A stretch of 64,000 nt of DNA from Streptomyces sp. cf386 (GTDB lineage: Bacteria > Actinomycetota > Actinomycetes > Streptomycetales > Streptomycetaceae), in NCBI RefSeq assembly GCF_900103585.1, contig NZ_FNHV01000010.1, positions 142,607-206,606 on the forward strand. The letters are read 5' to 3'. Under the pieces are notes generated by a model that did not search any database, had not been told where the DNA came from, and was given only the letters and a program-made list of their open reading frames with translations. The translations under genes were made by a program, and so were the position numbers. Of the stretch, positions 24,896-34,400 are shown piece after piece. Numbering within the stretch: position 1 is the first letter of the stretch; every line of letters starts with the position of its first letter.

Positions 24896-26580
24896 CTCAC
24901 GACCACGACCTGGTACTCCGCCCGACCGAAGCACAGACCGCCGCGGCACTGAACCCTCCGGCCGGCCGCAACGGCGGGGACCTGGTCGTGGAGACGCTGG
25001 CGGCGCTCGGTACGACGACGGTCTTCGGCCTCCCCGGCCAGCACGCCCTCGGCATGTTCGACGCCCTGCGCCGCAGCGATCTGCGCTACATCGGCCTGCG
25101 CGTGGAGAACAACGCCGGCTTCGCGGCGGACGCCTACGGCCGGATGACCGGCGAGGCCGCCCCGCTGCTGCTGTCGACGGGCCCGGGCGCGCTGACCTCG
25201 CTGGCCGCGCTCCAGGAGGCGGCAGCGGCTTCGGCCCCCGTCCTGGCGATCAGCAGCCAGATCCCGACGGCGGGCCTGGGCGGCGGTCGCCACGGCTACC
25301 TCCACGAACTCCCCGACCAGGCGGCGTCGTTCAGGGGCGTGGTGAAGTCGGTTCACACGGTCCGCACCCAGTCCCAGATCCCCTCCGCCATCGAGGCGGC
25401 CTGGAAGTCGGCGCTGACCGCCCCGCACGGCCCCGTGTGGGTGGAGATCCCGCAGGACGTGCTGCTCGCCGAGACATCGATCCCGGTGGTGACGGGCGGC
25501 GACGCGTTCCCCGAGGAACTGCCGCCGCGGCCCGAACTGACGGCGGTGGCGGCCCATTTGCTGTCGCACGCCGCCCGTCCGGCGATCATCGCGGGCGGGG
25601 GAGTGGTACGGGCGGACGCGTCCGGCAAGCTTCGCCGGCTCGCCGAGACGCTGAAGGCCCCGGTGGTCACGACCCCCGGCGGCAAGGGCGCGTTCCCGTG
25701 GAAGCACCCCCTCTCACTCCAGTCCTGGATCGAGGACCGGCACACCACGGACTTCCTGGAGGACGCGGACGTACTCCTGGTGGTCGGCTCGGGCCTGGGC
25801 GAACTGTCCTCCAACTACCACACGTTCAAGCCGCGCGGCCGGGTCATCCAGATCGAGGCCGACCTCGGCAAGCTGGAGTCCAACCATCCGGCGCTCGGCA
25901 TCCACGCGGATGCGCGGCTCGCGTTGCAGGCGCTGCTGGAGACGGTGTCGGAGCGGGAGGACGTGGCGGCGCCGGAGCGGGTACGTGAGGTGCTCGGGAA
26001 GGTGTCGGAGCGGATCGGCGCCCAGGAACTCACCCTGGAACAGGACGTGCTGGCTTCGGTCCGGCGTGCCCTGCCCGCCGACTCCCCGTCCTTCTGGGAC
26101 ATGACCATCCTGGCCTACTGGGCCTGGTCGGCCTTCGACGCCAAGGGCCCCAACCACCTGCACTCCGCCCAGGGCGCCGGCGGCCTCGGCTACGGCTTCC
26201 CGGCGGCGCTGGGCGCGGCGGTCGCGGACCCGACGCGTCCGGTGCTGGCGGTGTCCGGCGACGGCGGGGCGCTGTACTCGATCGCCGAGCTGGCGACGGC
26301 CCGCCAGTACGACCTGAACGTCACCTGGCTCATCGTCGACGACGGCGGCTACGGCATCCTGCGCGAGTACATGACGGACGCCTTCGGCCAGGCCACGGCC
26401 ACGGAGCTGACGCGGCCTGACTATGTGGCGCTGGCGGAGTCGTTCGGTGTCCCCGGGGTCCGTACGACCCCGGAGACGCTGGAGGCAGATCTGGCGAAGG
26501 CGCTGTCCGAGCCCGGGCCCTCGGTGGTGGTACTCCCGGCTGTGCTGCGGATGTTCGCGCCCACGCACCTGGCGACGTGA
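24892..26580 (+). CDS. ThDP-dependent enzyme, acetolactate synthase/2-oxoacid decarboxylase family
   Basis: 562 residues with the three-domain layout of ThDP decarboxylases. The N-terminal Pyr domain includes VFGLPGQHALGMF and the catalytic Glu in LRVENNAGFAADAYGR. The middle domain has the nucleotide-fold core, and the C-terminal PP domain has VSGDGGALYSIAELATARQY followed by VDDGGYGILREYM. The second metal ligand, usually Asn in NN(G), reads Asp-Asp here. The GTG start overlaps the ureohydrolase stop (GTGA). Known precedents for this pairing are 2-ketoarginine decarboxylase with guanidinobutyrase and carboxyethylarginine synthase with amidinohydrolase. The substrate is unresolved. Confidence 0.85.
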   Translation: MTHDHDLVLRPTEAQTAAALNPPAGRNGGDLVVETLAALGTTTVFGLPGQHALGMFDALRRSDLRYIGLRVENNAGFAADAYGRMTGEAAPLLLSTGPGALTSLAALQEAAAASAPVLAISSQIPTAGLGGGRHGYLHELPDQAASFRGVVKSVHTVRTQSQIPSAIEAAWKSALTAPHGPVWVEIPQDVLLAETSIPVVTGGDAFPEELPPRPELTAVAAHLLSHAARPAIIAGGGVVRADASGKLRRLAETLKAPVVTTPGGKGAFPWKHPLSLQSWIEDRHTTDFLEDADVLLVVGSGLGELSSNYHTFKPRGRVIQIEADLGKLESNHPALGIHADARLALQALLETVSEREDVAAPERVREVLGKVSERIGAQELTLEQDVLASVRRALPADSPSFWDMTILAYWAWSAFDAKGPNHLHSAQGAGGLGYGFPAALGAAVADPTRPVLAVSGDGGALYSIAELATARQYDLNVTWLIVDDGGYGILREYMTDAFGQATATELTRPDYVALAESFGVPGVRTTPETLEADLAKALSEPGPSVVVLPAVLRMFAPTHLAT

Positions 26581-26584
26581 TGCC

Positions 26585-26818
26585 TCAGCGGCCGTCGCGC
26601 GAGTCGTAGACGTGCTCGCGGTTGTTGCAGGCGTCGTCCACCGAGGGGCCGGTCATCGGTACGGCCCAGGGGACGAGCGCGAGTGCTGCCCTGCAGAGGT
26701 TGGGGGCGGAGTGGCCGGCGATGTTGATACGGCCCCGGTCGCCGTCGTCGGCGTGGGCCGGGGCGGCGACTGCGAGGACTGCCATGGTGAGCGCGGCGAG
26801 CGCGCTGATCTTCTTCAT
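26585..26818 (-). CDS. small secreted protein, 77 aa
   Basis: Unrecognised. It has a clear Sec signal (MKKISALAALTMAVLAVAAPAHA) and a mature peptide of about 54 residues with two cysteines, LCRAAL and DACNNREHVYD, that could form a disulfide. The mature part starts DDGDRGRINIAGHSAPN. It ends 4 bases from the convergent ThDP gene. Small exported two-Cys proteins like this are common in Streptomyces, but I cannot name a family. Confidence 0.65.
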   Translation of the reverse strand: MKKISALAALTMAVLAVAAPAHADDGDRGRINIAGHSAPNLCRAALALVPWAVPMTGPSVDDACNNREHVYDSRDGR

Positions 26819-26877
26819 AGCCGGATCAACGGCGTCGGATCGGTGCAGGTCATTCGGCTGTACAGGTGGTGATCGAA

Positions 26878-26907
26878 CGCGCCGGGGGCCGACGGGCCCC
26901 CGGCGCG
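26878..26907. terminator. strong hairpin terminator of the endonuclease gene
   Basis: Arms 26878-26890 and 26895-26907 are perfectly complementary over 13 bases (CGCGCCGGGGGCC and its complement) with a GACG loop. It lies 45 bases after the endonuclease stop codon on the minus strand. Confidence 0.8.
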
Positions 26908-26952
26908 TCTACGGCTACTCGGGTCTGAGGCGACCGAACAGAGCCCGGTGGC

Positions 26953-27762
26953 CTACCAGATCGACTCGACCCACTCCGGGTGGTCGATGAACGGGTTGCG
27001 GTTGCCCTGGTAGGAGTCGTAGATGACCTCGTTGCGGCGCTCCTCGAAGGAGTCCGGCGGGTCCTCGTCGCTCCAGGCCTTCAGCACCGAGAGGCGGCCG
27101 TGGTACGGGACGCTGCCGTTGGTGACGGCGTCGTTGGGCTCCAGGTCGGGCCAGCTGTCGTCACCCTCGTAGCGGACGGCCATGTAGAGGATCATGCGGG
27201 CCACGTCGCCCTTGACGGCGTCGCGGGGCTCGAAGGAGTTCGAGTCGGTCAGGCTGCCGCCGGAGTTGGTGAAGCTGCTGCCGCCGTTGTCGAAGTCCTT
27301 GTTGCCGCGGATGCTGTTGACCTGGACGTCCTCGGGGCGCAGGTGGTGCAGATCGGTGCCCGGGCCGGCCGAGGTGCCGAAGTCGCCGTGGGACTGCGCC
27401 CACACGTGCTCGCGGTTCCAGTTGCCGGTGCTGCCGCCGTTGAGGGACTTGCTGCGGGAGATGCCGCTGTAGAGCAGCTTCACGTTGCTGCTGTTGTTCG
27501 GATCCTGGTCGGTGACCTTCAGAGCGTTCCAGACGGCCGAGTACGAGATCGTCGTCTGGTCGCTGATGATCGTGTGCAGCGAGTCCTTCAGCGCCGTGCC
27601 GGTCTTGCCGATCGCGTCGGCGTAGTACGTGTCGTCGTACTCCGTCGTCGTCGCGGCGGCCGGGGAAGCGGTGAGCGCCGGGGTGGTGAGGCCGACCAGG
27701 ACGGCGGCCGTCGTCAGCGCGACTGACTTCCAGCGGCTGCGGCGTATGTGTGTCGCCAGCAT
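26953..27762 (-). CDS. secreted endonuclease I family nuclease
   Basis: 269 residues from ATG 27762. The signal region (SRWKSVALTTAAVLVGLTTP then ASPAAA) indicates export. The endonuclease I (EndA/NucM-like) catalytic core is visible as NWNREHVWAQSHGDFG, DLHHLRPEDVQVNSIRGNKDF and the later FEPRDAVKGDVARMILYMAVRY. It should be a Mg-dependent non-specific nuclease acting outside the cell, for phosphate or nucleotide scavenging or lysis of released DNA. A longer start at 27879 lacks a signal peptide at its N-terminus and is less likely. Confidence 0.92.
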   Translation of the reverse strand: MLATHIRRSRWKSVALTTAAVLVGLTTPALTASPAAATTTEYDDTYYADAIGKTGTALKDSLHTIISDQTTISYSAVWNALKVTDQDPNNSSNVKLLYSGISRSKSLNGGSTGNWNREHVWAQSHGDFGTSAGPGTDLHHLRPEDVQVNSIRGNKDFDNGGSSFTNSGGSLTDSNSFEPRDAVKGDVARMILYMAVRYEGDDSWPDLEPNDAVTNGSVPYHGRLSVLKAWSDEDPPDSFEERRNEVIYDSYQGNRNPFIDHPEWVESIW

Positions 27763-27917
27763 GTGGGGTTCCCATCTACGCGGGGGGTCTACGCGGGTTG
27801 AATGGAGGCGGCAATCGGGAGCGTGGCATGGACATGCGGTGATGTCGAGGGCTCGCACGTGTCCATTGGGTGACGGCAAGCGGCAAATCGGGTCATGGGT
27901 GCGATAGTTGACGCCGA

Positions 27918-27949
27918 AACGGCCCCCGGCTGGTGAGCCGGGGGCCGTT
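27918..27949. terminator. perfect hairpin terminator downstream of the GT39 gene
   Basis: Arms 27918-27931 and 27936-27949 pair perfectly over 14 bases around GGTG. It is 32 bases after the stop codon of the minus-strand glycosyltransferase gene. Confidence 0.8.
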
Positions 27950-27950
27950 G

Positions 27951-27971
27951 AGTGGGAGTGGGAGTGGGAGT
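27951..27971. repeat. AGTGGG microrepeat
   Basis: Three copies of AGTGGG plus AGT lie between the hairpin and the glycosyltransferase stop. Confidence 0.7.
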
Positions 27972-27981
27972 CCGGTCGGGG

Positions 27982-30333
27982 TCAGCCGACGTCGGAGGAG
28001 TCCAGGCGGTAGATGGTGGACGACTGGTTGTTCTGCGAGGAGTTGTCCGAGCTGGAGCCCGAGTTCGTGGTCGAGCTGGAGTCCGAGTTCGTGGTCGAGC
28101 CGGAAGTCGAGCTGTAGTCGCTCTCCTTCACCGCCGTCCCGTTCTTCTGCACCCACTCCGTGACCTCGGAGCTGACGCTGCTGCCGCCGCCTGGGCCGCC
28201 GCCCATGCCGCCGCCACCGATCTGGATGTAGTGCAGCTCGCCCTCCTTCACCAGCTCCTTGAGCTTGGCCAGCGTCATCGCCTTGTCGCTGCCGGACCAG
28301 CCCCACATGGAGATGACGGGCTCACCGCTGCTGACGATCAGCTGCGCGGCGCTCTGTGAACTCGACACCGCCAGCAGCCACTTGGCGCCGTCCTGGTGCT
28401 TCTTGAGGTAGGAGATCAGCTCGCTGTTCGCGCCGCCGCCCATACCGCCGCCGGGGCCGCCGCCCATGTTGCCGGGCTGGCCGCTGTTGCCGGTGCCCGT
28501 GCCGCCGGGGGCCGTACCGCTGCCGCCGGTGCCGTTGGGTGGCGTACCGCCCATGTCGCCGGTGCCGCCGGGAGCCTGGCCGTTCTGACCACTCTGGCCG
28601 CCGGGCAGTTCGCCGTTCCCGCCGCCCGGCATCATCTGGCCGCCGCCGTTCTGGCCGCCCTGCTGCTGACCGCCGGGGCCGCCGCCCTGCTGGCCGTTCT
28701 GGCTGCCCTGGCCGCCGGCCTGGTTGCCCTGGCCGCCGCCGAAGCCACCCCGGCCGCCGCCACCGCCCCCGCCGGGGCCACCGCCGAAGCCGCTCCCCGT
28801 GGAGGGCCCGGCCGTCGGGTTCGTACCGCCCATGCCGGCGCCCGAACCGGACGGCACCGACCAGGCGTACGCCGCCGGACCCGCCACGGCAGCGACGACC
28901 GCCGCCGCCACGGATGCCGCCAGCAGCCGTACCCGCATCCCCGACGCGGACCGGAAGACGAGCAGTCCCACGATCGCCAGCGCCATGACGACGGCGATGG
29001 CCGGCCACAGCCAGATGTTCCAGCCGGAGGCCCGACGCAGCAGTACGACGGCCCAGATCGCCGTGACCGCGAGTGCGGCCGGGAGCACCCACGCCCACCG
29101 CTTGTCGGCACGGAAGGCGCGCAGCAGCATCACGCCGCCACCTCCGCACAGGGCCGCGATACCCGGGGCGAGCGCGGTCGTGTAGTACGGGTGCATCGTG
29201 CCCTCGGCCATGGCGAAGGTCAGGTAGTGCAGCGCGGTCCAGCCGCCCCAGAGCAGCAGCGCGGCGCGGGTGAGGTCGGTGCGGGGGGCGCGCCCGCACA
29301 GGACGACGCCGCCGACGCAGGCGATGGCCGCGAAGGGGATCAGCCAGGAGATCTGGCCGCCGAGGATGTCGTTGAACAGCCGGCCGATCCCGGCGGTCCC
29401 GGAGAAGCCGCCGCCTCCGCCACCGCCGCCTCCGCCGTTGCCCTCGCCGCCGAGGATCCGGCCGAGGCCGTTGTAGCCCATGATCAGGTCCCAGGCCGTG
29501 CCGTCCGTCGAGCCGCCGATGTACGGGCGTTCGTCGGCGGGCACGAGGGAGACGGCCGCAGCCCACCAGAAGCTGGAGACGGCGAGGGCGACGCCCGCGA
29601 TGAGCAGGTTGACGATCCGCTTCACGAGCTTCGGCTTCGCCGCGTAGAGATAGACGGCGAAGACGGCGGGCAGCGCGATGTAGCCCTGCAGCATCTTCGT
29701 GTTGAAGGCGAGCCCGAAGCACACCGCGGAGCCGACCAGCGGCAGCAACTTGCCGTTGTGCACGGCCCGCAGGGCGAGCGCCGCGCCGCCGGCCATGAGG
29801 AACACCAGCAGGGTGTCCGGGTTGTTGTCACGGTTGATGGCGACCGTGATCGGCGTCAGGGCCAGCACCAGCGCGGCGACCGTCGCCGCGCCGTGGCCCC
29901 ACACCCGCTTCACCGAGGCGTGCACGATCCAGATCGTCGCCAGCGCGACCAGGATCATCGGCAGCATCATCTGCCAGGTGCCGTAGCCGAAGACCCGGCA
30001 CGACAGGCCCATCACCATCAGGGCGAACGGCGGCTTGTCGACGGTCAGGAAGTTCCCCGCGTCCAACGAGCCGAAGAACCACGCCTTCCAGCTCTGCGTA
30101 CCGCTCAGCACGGCCGCGCTGTAGAAGCTGTTGAGACTGGAGCCAGAGAGGTTCCAGGCGTACAGCACCGCCGCGAGGACCAGGATCGCGATCAGCGCGG
30201 GGAGTGACCAGCGGGGGGCCTTGTCCGGGGGTGCGGCGGGCGCGGCGGGTGCGGCGGGTGATGCCGGGGCCGGCGGGGGCGCGTCGGGGGCGGTCACGGG
30301 TGTGTGGGGGTGGGGATCGGTGGCTGATGTCAC
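27982..30333 (-). CDS. GT39-family membrane glycosyltransferase with Gly-rich C-terminal extension (YkcB-like)
   Basis: 783 residues from GTG 30333 (MTSATDPHPHTP); a far upstream ATG at 30600 gives an improbable Pro/Arg leader. A Pro/Ala-rich N-terminus precedes a membrane domain with about 12 helices. The first external loop has the acidic catalytic motif (GSLDAGNFLTVDKPPFALMV) of PMT/ArnT-like polyprenyl-phosphate-sugar transferases. Poly-Gly tracts occur at GEGNGGGGGGGGGGFSG and in a long Gly/Gln/Asn-rich stretch. The tail has a soluble YkcB-type domain (ELISYLKKHQDGAKWLLAVS to LHYIQIGGGGMGG) and a Ser/Thr/Asn-rich end. It probably modifies a cell-surface molecule. Confidence 0.88.
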   Translation of the reverse strand: MTSATDPHPHTPVTAPDAPPPAPASPAAPAAPAAPPDKAPRWSLPALIAILVLAAVLYAWNLSGSSLNSFYSAAVLSGTQSWKAWFFGSLDAGNFLTVDKPPFALMVMGLSCRVFGYGTWQMMLPMILVALATIWIVHASVKRVWGHGAATVAALVLALTPITVAINRDNNPDTLLVFLMAGGAALALRAVHNGKLLPLVGSAVCFGLAFNTKMLQGYIALPAVFAVYLYAAKPKLVKRIVNLLIAGVALAVSSFWWAAAVSLVPADERPYIGGSTDGTAWDLIMGYNGLGRILGGEGNGGGGGGGGGGFSGTAGIGRLFNDILGGQISWLIPFAAIACVGGVVLCGRAPRTDLTRAALLLWGGWTALHYLTFAMAEGTMHPYYTTALAPGIAALCGGGGVMLLRAFRADKRWAWVLPAALAVTAIWAVVLLRRASGWNIWLWPAIAVVMALAIVGLLVFRSASGMRVRLLAASVAAAVVAAVAGPAAYAWSVPSGSGAGMGGTNPTAGPSTGSGFGGGPGGGGGGGRGGFGGGQGNQAGGQGSQNGQQGGGPGGQQQGGQNGGGQMMPGGGNGELPGGQSGQNGQAPGGTGDMGGTPPNGTGGSGTAPGGTGTGNSGQPGNMGGGPGGGMGGGANSELISYLKKHQDGAKWLLAVSSSQSAAQLIVSSGEPVISMWGWSGSDKAMTLAKLKELVKEGELHYIQIGGGGMGGGPGGGSSVSSEVTEWVQKNGTAVKESDYSSTSGSTTNSDSSSTTNSGSSSDNSSQNNQSSTIYRLDSSDVG

Positions 30334-30624
30334 CCGGGCATCGTGTGAGGTGGGGGTGGGTGGGGGCTGTGGCGTACCTGGCGGTTTGCTGTGGATTCTC
30401 AAAGGAGTACGCAAAGGGGTCCGTGAGGCGGTCCGCACAGGAGGTGCGCAGGTGAGGACTCCCGGAGAAGTCGGCGGACACGGAGGCGAATTCACGTCAC
30501 ATCCCAAAGCCTCGGCGGGAGCTCCTGGGCCCGTGTCAGTGCGATCAGTTACGGTCGGATTCGCACACGTGATGATCAATGGTGTTGGTATCGCGAGCAC
30601 GGTCTACGGGGAGGTTGACGGGGG

Positions 30625-31377
30625 ATGGGTTACGTTCTGCCCGGTTGGCTGGACGAGATCCTGGACTTCATCGGGATCAACTGGCCGAACGTCGACGAGG
30701 ACGACTACCGCGAGATGGCGGACGCGATGCGCGAGCTTGCGAACGCCTTCGACGATCACGCGGGCGAGGCGCATGCGTCGGTGAGCCGTCTGCTGTCCTC
30801 CAGTGAGGGCTGGGCGGTGGATGCCCTGCAGGAGCACTGGGGCATGGTGAAGTCCTCGCACCTGGAGCAACTGCCGGAAGCGGCCCGTCTGTTCGCGGAC
30901 GCCATGGACGTGGTCGCGGACGTGATCTACGGGATGAAGGTCAAGGCCGAGATCGAACTCGGGGCGATGGCCGCGTCGGCCGGCGTTTCCATCGGCCTGG
31001 CTTTCGTCACCGGTGGTCTGTCGGCGCTGATCGGTGCGGCGCAGATCACGGCGATGCGGGAGGTGGTGCGTCGCCTCATCAAGGAGGCCGCCGAAGAGAT
31101 CGTCGACCGGGTGATCGCGATGGTGACCGAGCCGGTCGCCGCCAAGCTGGAGACGATGGTCACGGACGCGGTGCTGGACCTGGCGTCCGGGGCCATTTCC
31201 CCGGCCGACGGTGCGGGCGGCGGGGGCGGGGACGGGCACGGCAAGGGTGTCCCGGGGATGCGGCTGAACTCGGCCGACGGCCCCGATGGCGGTGGTGGCG
31301 GTGGCAAGATGCGCATCGACCACGCCGAGTACGACAAGGCCGCGGGCGATCTGGGCCGCATCAGCAGTCCTCGCTGA
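30625..31377 (+). CDS. WXG100-like N-terminal part of an RHS toxin (frameshift-truncated)
   Basis: 250 residues from ATG 30625, behind GGGGAGG. The start MGYVLPGWLDEILDFIGINWP and the following helices match the WXG100-like leader of Streptomyces RHS/polymorphic toxins, and there is a hydrophobic stretch at GVSIGLAFVTGGLSALIGAA. The reading stops at ISSPR, but moving one base at about 31366-31368 continues as SSLTRLTGSLDRAHGANDRT into the RHS body without a stop. It is therefore probably the N-terminal third of one gene broken by a single missing base. Whether this is a mutation, programmed slippage or an assembly error is open. Confidence 0.8.
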   Translation: MGYVLPGWLDEILDFIGINWPNVDEDDYREMADAMRELANAFDDHAGEAHASVSRLLSSSEGWAVDALQEHWGMVKSSHLEQLPEAARLFADAMDVVADVIYGMKVKAEIELGAMAASAGVSIGLAFVTGGLSALIGAAQITAMREVVRRLIKEAAEEIVDRVIAMVTEPVAAKLETMVTDAVLDLASGAISPADGAGGGGGDGHGKGVPGMRLNSADGPDGGGGGGKMRIDHAEYDKAAGDLGRISSPR

Positions 31378-31463
31378 CCCGCCTGACGGGCTCGCTGGAC
31401 CGCGCGCACGGCGCCAACGACCGCACCCGTGGCCGGGACCCCTTCACTCAGGGCATCGACAGC

Positions 31464-34400
31464 GTGGTCGACGGCGCGACCAAGGGCATGAAGAAGGCCG
31501 TCGAGAAGATCGTCAAGCACACCGGCGAGACCATCCCGAAGACCCTGCGCAGCACCTCGGACAACCATAGGCGCAACGAATCGGCCACCGAGGACGCCCT
31601 GAACAGGATCACGGGCGGCCAGGACGGCAAGGGCGGCCCCGGCTCCCCGCTGAAGGGCCCCGGCGGCAACGGCGGCCCGGCCGGCGGCAAGACGGATCCG
31701 CTGAACAAGGCCCTCAACGATCCCCGTTACCACAGCGTCGAGCCTAAGAATCGGTATTGCAAGGAAGACCCGATCGACGTCGCCAGCGGCCAGATGCTGC
31801 TGGAACAGACCGACCTCACGCTGCCTGGCGTGCTGCCTCTCGTGCTCAAGCGGACGCATCTGTCGGATTACACCTTCGGCACGTGGTTCGGCCGCTCCTG
31901 GGCCTCGACCTTGGATGAGCGCATCGAGGTCGACATCCGCAACAAGGCAGTCTGGGCGCGGGACGACGGCACCCTGCTGGTCTACGATCAGCTGCCCACC
32001 CCGCAGCAGCCGGAAGTGCTGCCGCTGGAAGGGCCGCGAATACCCCTGCGCCGCACGAGCGAGTTCGGCGCTCAGGATATGGAGTTCACCACCACCGACC
32101 CGCGCACCGGCTGGACCCGGTACTTCGCCCGCCCGCGTGGGGAGGGTTGGCAGCTGTGGCTGATCGCGATAGAGGATCGGAACGGCAACCAGATCGACTT
32201 CCACCGCGATGCGAGCGGTATCCCGACTTCAGTCACCCACAGTGGCGGTTATGACGTCCGACTCACCGCTGACCGAGACCGCGGACGCATCACGGACCTC
32301 TCACTGCAAACGGGCGAAGGGCCCGGAGACACCGTGCGGGTGATGGCGTACAGCTACGACTCCGGCAACGGCGATCTGGCTGAGGTCCTCAACTCCTCCG
32401 GGCAGCCGTTGCGGTTCAGCTACGACGCCGAAGGGCGGATCACCTCTTGGACCAACCGCAACGGCTCCAGCTATCAGTACGTACACGATCGTTCCGGACG
32501 TGTTGTACAGACAATCGGTCCTGAAGGGTATCTCTCGGGCACGTTCGCCTACGACTCCGCGAATCACACGACCCGCTGGACGGATGCGCTGGGTCACGTC
32601 ACGCTCTACCAGCTCAACGACCGCGGGCAGATCATCGCGGAGACCGACCCGCTCGGTCACACTACTCGGCAGGATCTCAACGCCCGCGGCCAAGCGCTGA
32701 CCCGCACGGACCCGTTGGGCCGTACCACGGAGTACGCCTGGGACGACCAGGGCAATCTGATTGCCGTGCAGCGCCCCGACGGCTCACGGACGGCTATGCG
32801 CTACAACGAACTCGGGCTCCTGGTGTCGGTCCAGCGCGATGACGGCTCCCACATGGTCCAGGAGTTCGACGACATCGGCAATCGGCTGTGTGTCACCAAC
32901 GCGGTTGGTGGGGCAACCCGCTTTACCTACGACGATCGAGGGCGCCTGACCTCGGTCGTCGACGCCCTTGGTGCAACGACGCGCGTGCGCTGCGACGAGG
33001 CGGGGTTGCCCATGGAGACCAGCGATCCGCAGGGTGCGGTCACCCGCTGCGAACGGGACGCTTTTGGCCGTCAGACAGCCGTCACCGACCCGCTTGGCAC
33101 GACGACGCGACTCGAGTGGACCATGGAGGGCAAGCTTGCTCGTCGCACGGGTCCGGACGGCACCGCTGAGTCCTGGACATACGACGGCGACGGCAATTGT
33201 CTGACGCACACGGACGCCATGGGCGCCGTCTCCCGGTTCGAGTACACACATTTCAACCTGCAGTCCGCGAGCGTTTCCCCGGACGGCGAGCGCTACGAGT
33301 TCCAACACGACGCGGAGCTGAGGCTTCGAAAGGTCATCAACCCGCAGGGCCTGACTTGGCGTTATCGGTACGACCCTGCAGGACGCTTGATCGAGGAGAC
33401 GGACTTCGACGATCGGGTCGTCAGCTACACGCACGACGCTGCGGGGCAACTCGTCACCCGCACTACGCCTTCTGGCGCCGTCATCCGTTTCGAGCGCGAC
33501 CTGCTGGGCCGGACCTTGGCACGAGAGGCTGCCGGCATCGTCACAACCTATGCCTACGACGTGACGGGAGGCTTGGCCGAGGCGAGAACCCCCCACGCAG
33601 TCTTGACATTGGAGCGGGACGCCGCGGGGCGTCTCGTCGAGGAGACGGTCAACGGCCGCACCCAGCGATACGCCTACGACGTGCTGGGGCGACGCATCCG
33701 CCGTATCACGCCGACTGGTGCGACCAGCATCTGGCAGTACGACGCCGCGGGACGCCGTACTGAACTGAGCGGCTCTGGCCGCACCATCAAGTTCGAACGC
33801 GATGCGGCAGGTCAGGAGCTGACCCGACGCATTGGTGAGAGTCTCACCCTGACCCATGACTACAACGCTCAAGGCCTCCTGCTGAGTCAGGAGCTGACCG
33901 GCCCGGACTCCCGGCGCGTGCAGCATCGTGCCTACACCTACCGCACAGACGGTCACGTAGTCGCCATCGACGACCACCTCAATGGCGCCCGCCGGTACGA
34001 CCTTGACCATTCAGGTCGGGTCACCAGCGTGCACTCGGCAAACTGGGTGGAGACCTACGCCTACGATCAGGCAGGCAACCAGACACAAGCCTCCTGGCCT
34101 TCGTCGATGCCTGACCAGGAAGCGGTGGGGCCTCGCACCTACACCGGCACCCGTATCAACTCTGCCGGCGGCGTTCGCTACGAGTACGACACTGCCGGGC
34201 GCGTCAGCCTGCGACAGAAGGTCCGCCTGTCGTCCAAGCCCGACACATGGCGCTATGAGTGGGACGACGAGGACCGTCTCACGTCCGTCACCACGCCTGA
34301 TGGGACTCGCTGGCGCTACCTCTATGACCCGCTTGGTCGACGCAGCGTCAAACAGCGGTTGGCGGCCGACGGCAGCACGGTTGTCGAACAGGTGGACTTC

